Source: Acidimicrobiaceae bacterium (lineage in GTDB: Bacteria > Actinomycetota > Acidimicrobiia > Acidimicrobiales > Aldehydirespiratoraceae). From it: a stretch of 51,818 nt of DNA. The notes beneath the pieces were generated by a model, which ran no database searches, was not told the origin of the DNA, and worked only from the letters and a program-made list of their open reading frames with translations. The stretch is from positions 390,271 through 442,088 of the forward strand of contig VXTM01000021.1 in NCBI GenBank assembly GCA_009837445.1, given 5' to 3'. This document shows, piece after piece, positions 35,501 to 43,881 of this stretch. The position numbers were made by a program, and so were the translations under genes. Numbering within the stretch: position 1 is the first letter of the stretch; each line of letters begins with the position of its first letter.

Positions 35501-35653
35501 GCCCGAGGCCGACGTAGCCGCACCGCCAGACGTGGAAGCGGCGCCGGACGTGTCACCCGGTCCGGCGTCAGGGTCGCCGTCGCCCACGCAGGCGCTGGCC
35601 AGCAGCACAACCACGATTCCGACGATCAGGCAACGCCTCAGTTGTGCCGGCAT
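29576..35653 (-). CDS. alpha-2-macroglobulin-family lipoprotein without thioester
   Basis: A 2025-residue giant. It starts with a signal peptide ending in lipobox LASAC, then a low-complexity Gly/Ala/Ser stretch (about residues 30-80) with the AATSASGGD repeat. Repeated MG-type beta domains follow, then the A2M-like core (DRGIYRPGETLHLKGWVRN). Near the position of the thioester motif the sequence reads YLSEYRYASADAYASRI; the usual CxEQ is missing, so it cannot form a covalent trap. Bacterial A2Ms act as periplasmic or surface protease inhibitors. GAGGAAGGG precedes the start. It separates sufB from the rest of the suf genes. Confidence 0.85.
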   Translation of the reverse strand: MPAQLRRCLIVGIVVVLLASACVGDGDPDAGPGDTSGAASTSGGAATSASGGDAGASGNAATSASGGDGGGNGSAPTLVAATSARDSGGSGQGTALTVLLSEGEAIGGLSVPAVSRVDGRPLDAAEIRAVTDRLPPWDEDDGSDTVDFNRPPESLPPPRTGDTVDRPFPAGPDSDAPDVDPGPLAVLRVQPEGEVGIAPFVSITFNQPMVPLATVGELDDLDVPATITPTLPGRWQWIGTRTLRFEHDPEVFDRLPMATSYVVEVPSGTTSQSGGELAETVRFEFETPTPNLAWLIPQHDSLDLQPVFVAIFDQRIEPAAALEAITFSAGGDQHPIRLATEAEIEGDDDIRSLLGYALDGTWVAFRPVSPLEPDSSIRIEVGPHVPSAEGPNTSDDSSVVEARTYAPLQLEDTSCSVYGCRPGRALDAWFNNTLDAETLDAADVSITPALPGATISVHGRSITIAGPTAGGTVYEVVIPAALGDVFGQRLGEPETIRFSIEEARPHLSSMGGLLATVDPLGARQTIPVMVRQWEQLRVRLYPVEPSDYESFLDLVSSWRRRDRTVVDVPWPAAVDEIVETGIADDGLTEVPIDLSGALNGEHGHVVMIVDGAGPLAETEAGQRTVRSTMTWVQDTDIGVDMISDYRDVVVWTTDLRSGDPLAGVTIELEGRSVTLTTNNDGLARASLSFDGHEWVVASLGSDQALSPVRVEPWPQGDQTVWYTTDDRGIYRPGETLHLKGWVRNLDLSDDGDLRLFPRGELVTYSVYGPFGNDLGRGEVRLDDHGGFDLTVELPEGANLGWSSIVFERPGPHYHYFQVQEFRRPEFEVEARVESAGPHLVDEPAVAAVDATYFSGGPLANAEVTWTVTTRQGSYSPPNWSGFTFGVWRPWWYFGYFDEPWIDPWAESQRRTFSGRTDSSGRHYLHMEFEGDGDHLPTTVTAEARVLDVNRQEWASAADVLVHSANLYVGIRSARTFVRAGDTLDIDAVVTDIDGNPVPGRSFEITAARIVHQYVDGQWTEVPTDLETCEVVSQQTPVGCEFAPGIGGRYRISAHVVDDAGRTNRSELTRWVAGSRSGVPSRRIDLEAANLIPDAETYAAGDTAEILVDSPFASATGLLTIAHNRIIELRTFEIADHAAVLEVPITDDHVPELLVHVEIVSTTERTADDGTTLEGAPPRPAYASGQVLLRVPPLLRTLDVTAEPASTVVKPGAATSIAVQVNDAGGAPVQGANVLLIVVDEAVLAVSGYELLDPIDVFYRPWTAYLRTARGRSTILLESPKELLRLIEEDFAVAEEAEAMAEAAADSGDGRSASAGLQVDVRENLDALALFDPDAATDSAGRTTVEFDLPDNLTRYRVMAVAVHGAERFGTAESAITARLPLQVRPSAPRFLNYGDEFELPIVVQNQTDSPMVVDVVVQTSNLELDGSPGRRVTVPANDRVEVRFPARANSPGTARFRAAAVSGDHADAQIVALPVYTPATSEAFATYGVVDQGAVIQPIAAPRDVIPQFGGLEINTSSTALQALTDAVLYLSEYRYASADAYASRILAISALRDVLGAFEAEGLASPAELDATVRRDITELSALQNSDGGFGWWSRNRPSSPYQSIQAMHALTVARNEGFTVPDRVMSSGYWYLETIEDRIPDYYSQRSKDMLTAYALHVRSLGGIRDARAARALWERRGTDLGADALAWIWPVVDDDAVEASIERALNNRVVETAGAAAFVTDYGEEAYLLLHSSRRTDAIVLDALITMAPESDLIPKAVAGLLASRIRGRWNNVQENSFILLALNRYFAAFEATDPDFVARVWLGDLYAAEHQFSGRTTDRALTLVPMAELLATGDSDLIVQKDGEGRLYYRLGLRYAPDDLHLDPLDRGFVVQRSYEAVDDPGDVWLDDDGVWHVLAGAQVRVNVTMVNDSRRTNMALVDPMPAGFEALNPALAVTGEVDTRRGGAADSWWSWTWYEHQNLRDDRAEAFASYLWAGTHEYSYVVRATTPGTFVVPPAKAEEIYAPEVFGRSGTDTVIVQDGP

Positions 35654-35762
35654 GGATCGGCAACCCTTCCTCGCGCAGTCACAAGGTTATGACGACGCGA
35701 AGCACCGGTGAGTTCCCACGACTATAGGGCGCGGTGCCGGCATCGGATCCGGCTGCCGGCGG

Positions 35763-37166
35763 TCAGCCGACGCTGCCCTCCATCTGGAGCTCGATCAGGC
35801 GGCTCCACTCCACCGCGTACTCCATGGGCAGGGTGCGGGTGACCGGCTCGATGAAGCCGTTGACGATCAGGCCCATGGCCTGCTCCTCGGTGAGGCCCCG
35901 GCTCTGGAGGTAGAAGAGCTGGTCGTCGGCCACCTTCGACACGGTGGCCTCGTGGCCGATCACCGCGTCGCCCGAGCCGACCTCCATGTACGGGTAGGTG
36001 TCGGACACGGAGTCCTCGTCGAGGATGAGGGCGTCGCACTGCACGTGGCTCTTGCACCCGTAGGCGTCGTCCTCGACCCGGACCAGCCCCCGGTAGGAGG
36101 TGCGGCCGCCGCCCGAGGAGATCGACTTGGACACGATCTTGGAGGTGGTCTCGGGCGCGGCGTGGGTCATCTTGGCCCCGGTGTCCTGGTGCTGGCCCGG
36201 GCCGCCGTAGGCCACCGACAGCACCTCGCCCGACGCCTTGGGCCCCACCATCACCACCGCCGGGTACTTCATGGTGAGCTTGGACCCGATGTTGCCGTCG
36301 ATCCACTCCATGTGGCCCTCGGCCTCCACCCGGGCCCGCTTGGTGACCAGGTTGTAGACGTTGTCGGACCAGTTCTGGATAGTGGTGTAGGTCACCCGAG
36401 CCGACCGCCCCACGATGATCTCCACCACCGCCGAGTGCAGCGAGTCGGTGGAATAAGTGGGCGCCGAGCAGCCCTCGATGTAGTGGACCTTGGAGCCCTC
36501 ATCGGCGATGATCAGCGTCCGCTCAAACTGGCCCATGTTCTCGGCGTTGATCCGGAAGTAGGCCTGCAGCGGCGCCTCCACCTCCACGCCGGGCGGCACG
36601 TAGATGAACGACCCGCCGGACCACACTGCGGAGTTGAGCGCCGAGAACTTGTTGTCGTTGGGCGGGATGACCGTGCCGAAGTGCTTCTTCACCAGCTGGG
36701 GGTACTCCCGCAGGGCGGTGTCCATGTCGCAGAACAGCACGCCCTGGGCCTCGAGGTCCTCGCGGTTGCGGTGGTAGACGACCTCGCTCTCGTACTGGGC
36801 GGTCACCCCGGCCAGGTACTTGCGCTCGGCCTCGGGGATGCCGAGGCGCTCGTAGGTGGTCTTGATCGACTCCGGGACCATGTCCCAGTCGTTGGCGAGC
36901 GTGTCGGTGGGCTTGATGTAGTAGTAGATGTCGTCGAAGTTGATGCCGGTGGTGTCGCCGCCCCAGGTCGGGCGGGGGCGGCGCTCGAAGCGGCGGTGCG
37001 ACTTGAGGCGGAAGTCGAGCATCCACTGGGGCTCGCCCTTGAGCCACGACATCTCGGAGATGATGTCGTCGTTGAGGCCCTTCTTGGGCTTGAAGACGTA
37101 GTCCTCCTCGTCGCTCCAGCCGAGCTGGTAGCGGCTGAGATCGACGCCGATGTCCGCGGTGGTCAT
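35763..37166 (-). CDS. sufB: Fe-S cluster assembly protein SufB
   Basis: The scaffold subunit on which clusters are built. The 467 residues include the N-terminal [16 protein letters not shown], the central [19 protein letters not shown] and the C-terminal [18 protein letters not shown] with Cys and His candidates. GGGAG precedes the ATG at 37166, and TAGATT at 37199-37204 is a possible -10. SufB is split from sufD by the 6-kb A2M gene. The next gene upstream is gamma-carbonic anhydrase. Confidence 0.95.
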   Translation of the reverse strand: MTTADIGVDLSRYQLGWSDEEDYVFKPKKGLNDDIISEMSWLKGEPQWMLDFRLKSHRRFERRPRPTWGGDTTGINFDDIYYYIKPTDTLANDWDMVPESIKTTYERLGIPEAERKYLAGVTAQYESEVVYHRNREDLEAQGVLFCDMDTALREYPQLVKKHFGTVIPPNDNKFSALNSAVWSGGSFIYVPPGVEVEAPLQAYFRINAENMGQFERTLIIADEGSKVHYIEGCSAPTYSTDSLHSAVVEIIVGRSARVTYTTIQNWSDNVYNLVTKRARVEAEGHMEWIDGNIGSKLTMKYPAVVMVGPKASGEVLSVAYGGPGQHQDTGAKMTHAAPETTSKIVSKSISSGGGRTSYRGLVRVEDDAYGCKSHVQCDALILDEDSVSDTYPYMEVGSGDAVIGHEATVSKVADDQLFYLQSRGLTEEQAMGLIVNGFIEPVTRTLPMEYAVEWSRLIELQMEGSVG

Positions 37167-37220
37167 GGAATCTCCCGATGCGCTGGCGCTTGCATCCCAA
37201 TCTACCCCGCGGGGCGGCGA

Positions 37221-37739
37221 TCAGTCGATACGGCGCTGCTTGGACCGGTAGTGGTGGCCGCGCTGGGCGTAGATGTCGGCGTTCTGCTGGTTGTGGCCGG
37301 GCTCGACCGCGTTCTCGCGGATCCGGGCCGGCGTTCCCAGCGCCATGGCACCGGGGGGAACCACTGTCCCGCCGGTCACGGTCGCATTGGCGCCCACCAG
37401 GGCGTGAGGGCCGATCCGGGCGTCGTGAATCACCACCGCCCCCACGCCGATGAGCGAGTCGTCGTGCACGGTACAGCCCTCCAGGTGGGCCTGATGGCCG
37501 ATGGTGCAGTCGTCGCCGATGATCGTCGGGTGGTTGGGTGTGCAGTGGATCACCGCATTGTCCTGAACGTTGCTGCGGGCACCGATGCGGATGATGCCGT
37601 CGTCGCCCCGCAGCACGGCGTAGGGCCACACCGAGGCCTCCGGGCCCAGCTCGACGTTGCCGATCACCACCGCCAGCGGGTGGACATAGGCGGTGGGGTC
37701 GATGCGCGGCTCGCTGTCACCGAGCGCGTAGATCGCCAT
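37221..37739 (-). CDS. gamma-carbonic anhydrase family protein
   Basis: A 172-residue left-handed beta-helix protein. Hexapeptide turns (for example IGNVEL, IGARSN, IGHQAH, IGVGAV) run through the chain. Zinc-binding candidates are His65 in NAVIHCTP and His82 in GHQAHLEGC. The third His of the canonical enzyme (five residues after His82) is Glu87, while His85 is shifted; the activity is therefore uncertain. The start codon directly follows the flavin reductase stop. Confidence 0.86.
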   Translation of the reverse strand: MAIYALGDSEPRIDPTAYVHPLAVVIGNVELGPEASVWPYAVLRGDDGIIRIGARSNVQDNAVIHCTPNHPTIIGDDCTIGHQAHLEGCTVHDDSLIGVGAVVIHDARIGPHALVGANATVTGGTVVPPGAMALGTPARIRENAVEPGHNQQNADIYAQRGHHYRSKQRRID

Positions 37740-38258
37740 TTACAGTCCTGCCACCCGGCCGTATCCGCCCTTGAGGAAGATGAGCGGCCCGGACTCCGAC
37801 TCGCCGTCGCCGCCCGAGGTGCCGAGGGCCACCACACGGCCCACGACGATGTCGTGGTCGCCGGCGACGTGGACCGCCTCAAGGTGGCAGTCGATCCAGG
37901 CCCGACAGCCCTCGATCACCGGCGCGCCGGTGGCCTCCACCCGGGTGCGCAAGCCGTCGAACCGGTCATCGACCTTGCTGGCGAAGGTGGTGGACACGCC
38001 GGACTGGTCGTCGCCGAGGACGTTCACGCAGAAGCTGCCCACGTCGCGCATCCGGATCCATGAGTCCGAATCGTGGCCGGGGCAGAACGACACCAGGGGC
38101 GGATCCAGCGAGACGCTGGTGAACGACCCGATGGTCATGCCCTCGGGACCGCCGGGACATGCCGCGGTCACCACGGTCACGCCCGTGGGATAGTGGCCCA
38201 GAACCCGGCGGAACTCCTGACCGTCAATCGGTTCGTTGCCGCCCCTGATGCTCCCCAT
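37740..38258 (-). CDS. flavin reductase-domain protein
   Basis: 172 residues from the ATG at 38258. It has the flavin-binding split-barrel blocks VLGHYPTGVTVVTA, MTIGSFTSVSLDPPLVSFCPG and FCVNVLGDDQ. Such proteins bind FMN and reduce flavin or supply it to a monooxygenase; no partner oxygenase is seen. The longer frames upstream are rejected because codon patterns fit only from 38258. It lies divergent from the thioredoxin-fusion gene of the UGSC pair. Confidence 0.88.
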   Translation of the reverse strand: MGSIRGGNEPIDGQEFRRVLGHYPTGVTVVTAACPGGPEGMTIGSFTSVSLDPPLVSFCPGHDSDSWIRMRDVGSFCVNVLGDDQSGVSTTFASKVDDRFDGLRTRVEATGAPVIEGCRAWIDCHLEAVHVAGDHDIVVGRVVALGTSGGDGESESGPLIFLKGGYGRVAGL

Positions 38259-38267
38259 CGCATCGCG

Positions 38268-38273
38268 AGGGTA
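38268..38273 (-). promoter_or_regulatory. -10 box (TACCCT) of the flavin reductase operon
   Basis: TACCCT on the minus strand ends 9 nt before the ATG at 38258, in line with the other near-leaderless starts in this window. Confidence 0.35.
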
Positions 38274-38289
38274 ACAGTGGCACAATCGC

Positions 38290-39747
38290 ATGATGAGTTC
38301 TGACCTCCCCTCGGCGCGGCGGTTGCCCGACGGGCTGGTGGCGGTGGTCAAGCGCGACTGCCCCACCTGCGAGCTGGTTGCGCCCGTGCTCAGCGACCTG
38401 CACGACCGGGCCGGCCTCACCGTGATCACCCAGGACGACCCGCACTTCCCCGTCGACGCCGACTGGGTGCGCCACGACGACGACCTCGCCATCTCCTGGC
38501 ATCACGACATCGAGGTGGTCCCGACGCTTCTGCGAGTGGTCGAAGGTTCGGAGGACCGGCGCACCGTCGGCTGGTCGCGGTCCGAGTGGGAGCAGTTCAC
38601 GGACCTGGACGGACTGGGTCAGGGCCTCCCCGACTGGCGGCCGGGCTGCGGGTCGCTCAGCGTCGATCCCGCCCACGCCGACGTGCTGGCGGTGCGATTC
38701 TCGGCTTCGGGCCTGCGCAGCCGGCGGGTGGAGATGGCCGCACTGGAGGACGAGTGGGAGGCGATGTGGGACCGGGGCTGGTCCGACGGCCTGCCGGTGG
38801 TGCCCCCCACTGAGGCGAGGGTGCTGCGGATGCTGGAGGGCACGACCCGGGACCCGTCCGAGATCGCGGCCGCCGTGCCGCCGGCGCTGGTGGATTGCAG
38901 CGTCGAGAAGGTGGCCGTCAACGCGGTGATGGCCGGATGCGCGCCCGAGCACCTGCCGGTGGTGATCGCGGCTGTCGAGGCGACCTGCACCGACGAGTTC
39001 AACATGCACGGCGTGCTGGCCACCACCATGAGCGTGGGGCCGGTTCTGGTGGTGAACGGGCCGGTGGCGGGGCGCATCGGCATGAACAGCGGGATCAACG
39101 CACTGGGTCAGGGCAACCGGGCCAACTCGACCATCGGCCGGGCCCTCCAGTTAGTGGTGCGCAACGTGGGCGGCGGGTGGCCCGGCGGCGTCGACCGGGC
39201 CACGTTCGGCTCGCCGGCCAAGGTGGGATTCTGCTTCGCCGAGGACGAGGCCGGCTCGCCGTGGACATCGCTGGCCGAGAGCCGCGGCTGGCGGGAGGAC
39301 CAGTCCACGGTGACCGTGTTCGCGGGTGAGTCGCCCCGGATATTCGCCGATGAGAAGTCCCGTAGCCCCGAGTCGCTGACCAGGCACCTGGCTCAGGCGC
39401 TGCAGGCCACCGTGTCGCCCCGGATGATGCTGGGCATGGACGCCATGCTGGTGCTGTCGCCCGACCACATGGCCCGTTACGCCGACGCGGGCTGGAGCCG
39501 GGACCGGTTCATGGACGAACTCTCCGCGGAGCTGCTGTGCGACGCGGATGAGCTCTTGGCCGGTGTCAGGGGCGTCGCCGCGGGCCTCCCTCCGGCTGCG
39601 GCCGGCCGGAAGGTCCCCAAGTTCCGCCCCGGCGGGCTACTGGTGGCCCACGCCGGCGGCCCAGCCGGACTGTTCTCGGCCATCATCGGAGGCTGGGCCA
39701 ACGGTCCGAGAGGAAGCGACCCGGTCACCCGCGAGATCACGCCGTGA
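38290..39747 (+). CDS. thioredoxin-domain fusion protein paired with the UGSC selenoprotein
   Basis: 485 residues in two parts. Residues 15-110 look like a thioredoxin fold with the motif KRDCPTCELV (Cys24 and Cys27) and a cis-Pro in EVVPTLLRVV. Residues 140-485 are a separate conserved domain that begins EMAALEDEWEAMWDRGWSDG and contains several Cys (VDCSVEK, MAGCAPEH, ATCTDEF). The second domain is of unknown function. The UGSC gene follows 43 bp later on the same strand, so an electron relay between CPTC and the UGSC motif is plausible. Tandem ATGs at 38290 and 38293 leave the start ambiguous. Confidence 0.78.
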   Translation: MMSSDLPSARRLPDGLVAVVKRDCPTCELVAPVLSDLHDRAGLTVITQDDPHFPVDADWVRHDDDLAISWHHDIEVVPTLLRVVEGSEDRRTVGWSRSEWEQFTDLDGLGQGLPDWRPGCGSLSVDPAHADVLAVRFSASGLRSRRVEMAALEDEWEAMWDRGWSDGLPVVPPTEARVLRMLEGTTRDPSEIAAAVPPALVDCSVEKVAVNAVMAGCAPEHLPVVIAAVEATCTDEFNMHGVLATTMSVGPVLVVNGPVAGRIGMNSGINALGQGNRANSTIGRALQLVVRNVGGGWPGGVDRATFGSPAKVGFCFAEDEAGSPWTSLAESRGWREDQSTVTVFAGESPRIFADEKSRSPESLTRHLAQALQATVSPRMMLGMDAMLVLSPDHMARYADAGWSRDRFMDELSAELLCDADELLAGVRGVAAGLPPAAAGRKVPKFRPGGLLVAHAGGPAGLFSAIIGGWANGPRGSDPVTREITP

Positions 39748-39790
39748 GACCCGCCTGCGACTACTCTCACCACCGCAAGGAGGCTGCAAG

Positions 39791-40309
39791 ATGACGACGG
39801 TTCTCGATCCCACCTCTGAGACGGCACCGGCGACGCGGGAGCGGGCGACCCGGCCCGAGTCGCTGGCCGGCCTCACCGTCGGCCTGCTCGACATATCCAA
39901 GCCCCGGGGCAACGTGTTCCTCGACCGCGTCTCGGAGCGGCTCACCGGACTCGGCGCGACCGTGAACCGCTACGCCAAGCCGGCCTTCAGCAAGCCGGCG
40001 CCGGTGGATCTGCGCCACGAGATCGCCACCGAGTGCGATGCAGTGATCGAGGCCCTAGCCGATTGAGGCTCCTGCGTGTCGTGCAGTGTGCACGACATCA
40101 GCGATATCGAGCGCCGCGGCGTCCCCGGCGTCTTCGTGTCGACCGTCCATTTCGCCTCGGCGGTGACCGCGCAGTCCGAGTCCCTGGGATTCGACGCGGC
40201 CGCGGTGCTCACCCACCACCCGATCCAGGACCAGACCGACGACGAGATGACCGCCATCGCCGACGCTGCCTTCGACGACCTGGTCAAGGCCCTAGTCGGC
40301 CCCGCTTAG
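39791..40309 (+). CDS. UGSC-family selenoprotein (in-frame TGA = Sec92)
   Basis: Read through the TGA at 40064-40066, this is a single 172-residue protein. The N-terminal half has GLTVGLLDISKPRGNVFLDRV and ends ATECDAVIEALAD; then U-GSCVSCSVHDISDIE begins the second half, with FVSTVHFASA and HHPIQDQTDDEM after it. The motif U-G-S-C is the diagnostic feature of a (seleno)protein family named after it. AAGGAGG at 39777-39783 precedes the ATG by 7 nt. A strong SECIS-like hairpin lies at 40077-40097. Without readthrough the second half would have no ribosome site of its own. Confidence 0.9.
40077..40097 (+). promoter_or_regulatory. SECIS hairpin of the UGSC gene
   Basis: TGTCGTGC (40077-40084) pairs perfectly with GCACGACA (40090-40097), closing the 5-nt loop AGTGT. 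Counting the U of UGA as 1, loop bases are +22 to +26 and include G23 and U24, the positions contacted by SelB in E. coli fdhF. Confidence 0.8.
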
Positions 40310-40324
40310 CTCGCCATCAATCGA

Positions 40325-40369
40325 AATTGATGCAGTTCTCGCCCTCCTAGGGCATCAGCTGCATCAATT
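40325..40369. terminator. nested hairpin after the UGSC gene, probable bidirectional terminator
   Basis: An 11-bp outer stem (40325-40335 with 40359-40369) encloses a second 5-bp stem, GCCCT-CCT-AGGGC (40341-40353). It sits between convergent genes, 16 nt after the UGSC stop. No T-run follows. Confidence 0.6.
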
Positions 40370-40380
40370 CGGCTGGCAAG

Positions 40381-41097
40381 TCATGGGGTGAAGAGTTCGG
40401 GGACGATGGGGCAGTCGGACGACCGGGCTGCCTCGGCGGGGGTTCGCAGGCCCGACGGGATCGCCACCCGGGTGACGAAGCGGTGCAGGTCCAACACGGC
40501 TAGACCGTGCACGGACGGGTCGTCGGGACGGGCGTTCAGCAGGTCCCACATAGGTCCGGGCAGGATCCGGCCTGCGCCCGCCACCAGCCACACCGGCGTA
40601 CCTCGGTCGCGGGCCGTCTCGGCAGCCGCCACCGCTTCGGTCGCCACCAGGGCATGCGACGGGCCCGCGCAGTCCGTGGCCACAAGGACCAGATCGGCCC
40701 CAGAAGCCTCGGGATCGTCGGATTCCAGCCACCGCAAGTCGGGCCGGTCCTGGAGCGCGGCAGCGAATGCGCCCAACTCCCCCACCACAAGGACACTCGA
40801 CCCCGCCGCCAGGGAGTCCAAGCCGCTCTCCAGCACCCGGCCGGTGGCGTCGGCGTCCAGCTCCGATACCACCTTGGCCGCCTCGGCACGGGGGTCCATG
40901 GCCGAGAGCATCCGGGCCGCCAGCCACACCAGCGGCCCGCAGTCGCGACGTCGGTCCAGCAGCCGGCGGCACGATGTGAGCAGGCCCTTGGGGTCGTCGG
41001 CGAACGACGACAGCGCGGCGGCCGACTCCCGGACCAGCGGCCCCACGGGCACCGCGCCAGCCCGGGCCACATACCGCAGCCGCTCAATCGGATGCAC
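40381..41097 (-). CDS. eIF-2B/MtnA-like conserved protein
   Basis: 238 residues from the GTG at 41097; longer frames upstream lack coding character. The segments VLVVGELGAFAAALQ, ADLVLVATDCAGPSHALVATEAVAAAETARDRGTPVWLVAGAGRILP resemble the Rossmann-like domain shared by eIF-2B subunits and methylthioribose-1-phosphate isomerase. The N-terminal helical part (IERLRYVARAGAVPVGPLVRE) also fits. The catalytic residues of MtnA cannot be placed with confidence, so the substrate is unknown. It is convergent with the UGSC gene and separated from it by the hairpin. Confidence 0.68.
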   Translation of the reverse strand: MHPIERLRYVARAGAVPVGPLVRESAAALSSFADDPKGLLTSCRRLLDRRRDCGPLVWLAARMLSAMDPRAEAAKVVSELDADATGRVLESGLDSLAAGSSVLVVGELGAFAAALQDRPDLRWLESDDPEASGADLVLVATDCAGPSHALVATEAVAAAETARDRGTPVWLVAGAGRILPGPMWDLLNARPDDPSVHGLAVLDLHRFVTRVAIPSGLRTPAEAARSSDCPIVPELFTP

Positions 41098-41169
41098 CCT
41101 CCGAGCGTACGCACCCACCGCCAGCCCGCGCCGGACGCGACCCGCGAGGCCGGGGGGTGGCGACGAGTC

Positions 41170-41209
41170 AGATGACCGACGAATAGGGCGAAGCCCGTGT
41201 CGGTCATCT
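41170..41209. other. 11-bp inverted repeat with inner stem in divergent intergenic region
   Basis: AGATGACCGAC (41170-41180) and GTCGGTCATCT (41199-41209) pair perfectly. Inside, GGGC (41186-41189) pairs with GCCC (41193-41196) over GAA. It lies between the divergent starts at 41097 and 41287. It could be an operator, a small RNA or a 5' leader; its nested form resembles the hairpin at 40325. Confidence 0.7.
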
Positions 41210-41273
41210 CGGCTCGGCGACAGGACCCGCCGGCCGGAACGACGCAACCCGCCGACCGGAAGGACACAACCGC

Positions 41274-41279
41274 TAGCGT
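41274..41279 (+). promoter_or_regulatory. -10 box (TAGCGT) of the thioredoxin-fold gene
   Basis: TAGCGT ends 7 nt before the GTG at 41287; no Shine-Dalgarno, so a leaderless start is likely. Confidence 0.4.
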
Positions 41280-41286
41280 TGGCCTC

Positions 41287-41772
41287 GTGACCGCCGTCTC
41301 GCTCGATCTTGAACTGGATCCGCTCGGAGGCAAGGCCAGGCCGCTGTCCTCCTGGCTCACGACGTTCCCGCTGCTGCCGGTGCTGCTCGACCCCTACACC
41401 AACGAGAGCGCCTGGATCCTGCACACGGCACGGCGGATCCTGGTCACCTACGCCGAGGCCGGCTGCCGGACCTGCTGGGTGGTGGCCTGCGGCCCCGACG
41501 ACGCCCGGCGCTTCCTGGGCCCGTACGCCAAGGAGATCCTCACCTTTGCCGACCCCGACCGCCGGGTGCCGGCCGCGCTAGGGCTCGACACCCTGCCTGC
41601 GTTCGCCTTCGTGCTGCAGAACGGCGCGGTCAGCGCGGCCGCCGAGGGCTGGAATCCTGCGGAGTGGAGAGACGTGGCCGACACCGTCTCCGACTACACG
41701 CACTGGCAGCGCCCGGTGATCGGAGACGGCCAGGATCCGGTGGCGTTCCCCGGAACGCCGGCGAGGCCCTGA
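41287..41772 (+). CDS. thioredoxin-fold-like conserved protein
   Basis: 161 residues from the GTG at 41287. The order [15 protein letters not shown] (strand), a helix, [19 protein letters not shown] and [16 protein letters not shown] suggests a thioredoxin-like fold with the cis-Pro in LPAF. The usual CxxC position after the first strand has no Cys; the CRTC pair lies later, after the first helix. It may therefore not be a classical thiol oxidoreductase. The fumarase gene follows 25 bp downstream on the same strand. Confidence 0.6.
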   Translation: MTAVSLDLELDPLGGKARPLSSWLTTFPLLPVLLDPYTNESAWILHTARRILVTYAEAGCRTCWVVACGPDDARRFLGPYAKEILTFADPDRRVPAALGLDTLPAFAFVLQNGAVSAAAEGWNPAEWRDVADTVSDYTHWQRPVIGDGQDPVAFPGTPARP

Positions 41773-41797
41773 AAGGGCTCCGGCTGGGACGGGCGTT

Positions 41798-43449
<1,652 letters not shown>

Positions 43450-43453
<4 letters not shown>

Positions 43454-43881
43454 TCCGCGGCCCGCCAGTCGATCAGCGGGCAGTCGCCCCAGAGCCGCTC
43501 GAGCTGGTACAGGTCGCGCCGCTCGGAGTCGAAGACGTGAACCACGAAGGGCCCGTAGTCGAGGAGCACCCACTGGCGGTCGTCGGCCCCCTCGATGCGG
43601 AGCGGCGGTGGACCGCCCGCCGCCTTCAGGCTCTCCTCCACGCCCTCGGTGATGGCCCTCACCTGGCGGGCGTTGTTGCCATGGGTGATCACGAACAGGT
43701 CGGTCACCACCAGCACATCGCCGACGTCGATGACCACGGTGTCTACGCCCTTGCGCTCATCGGCGGCCGCGGCCGCGGCCATCGCCCAGCGCCGTGCGTA
43801 GGCGCCGTCGGAGATCGCGGGCGGTCCCCCGGCAGGGTCTGTGGAGCCCGCCAGCCCGGCCACGTTGGCGCCTGATGTCAC
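43450..43881 (-). CDS. rsfS: ribosome silencing factor RsfS (Iojap)
   Basis: A 143-residue RsfS that binds L14 of the large subunit and blocks subunit joining under stress. Family blocks are [61 protein letters not shown]. An N-terminal extension of about 45 residues is rich in Ala and Gly. It overlaps the upstream LytR_C gene by 4 bp (ATGA) within the nadD-lytR-rsfS cluster. Confidence 0.95.
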
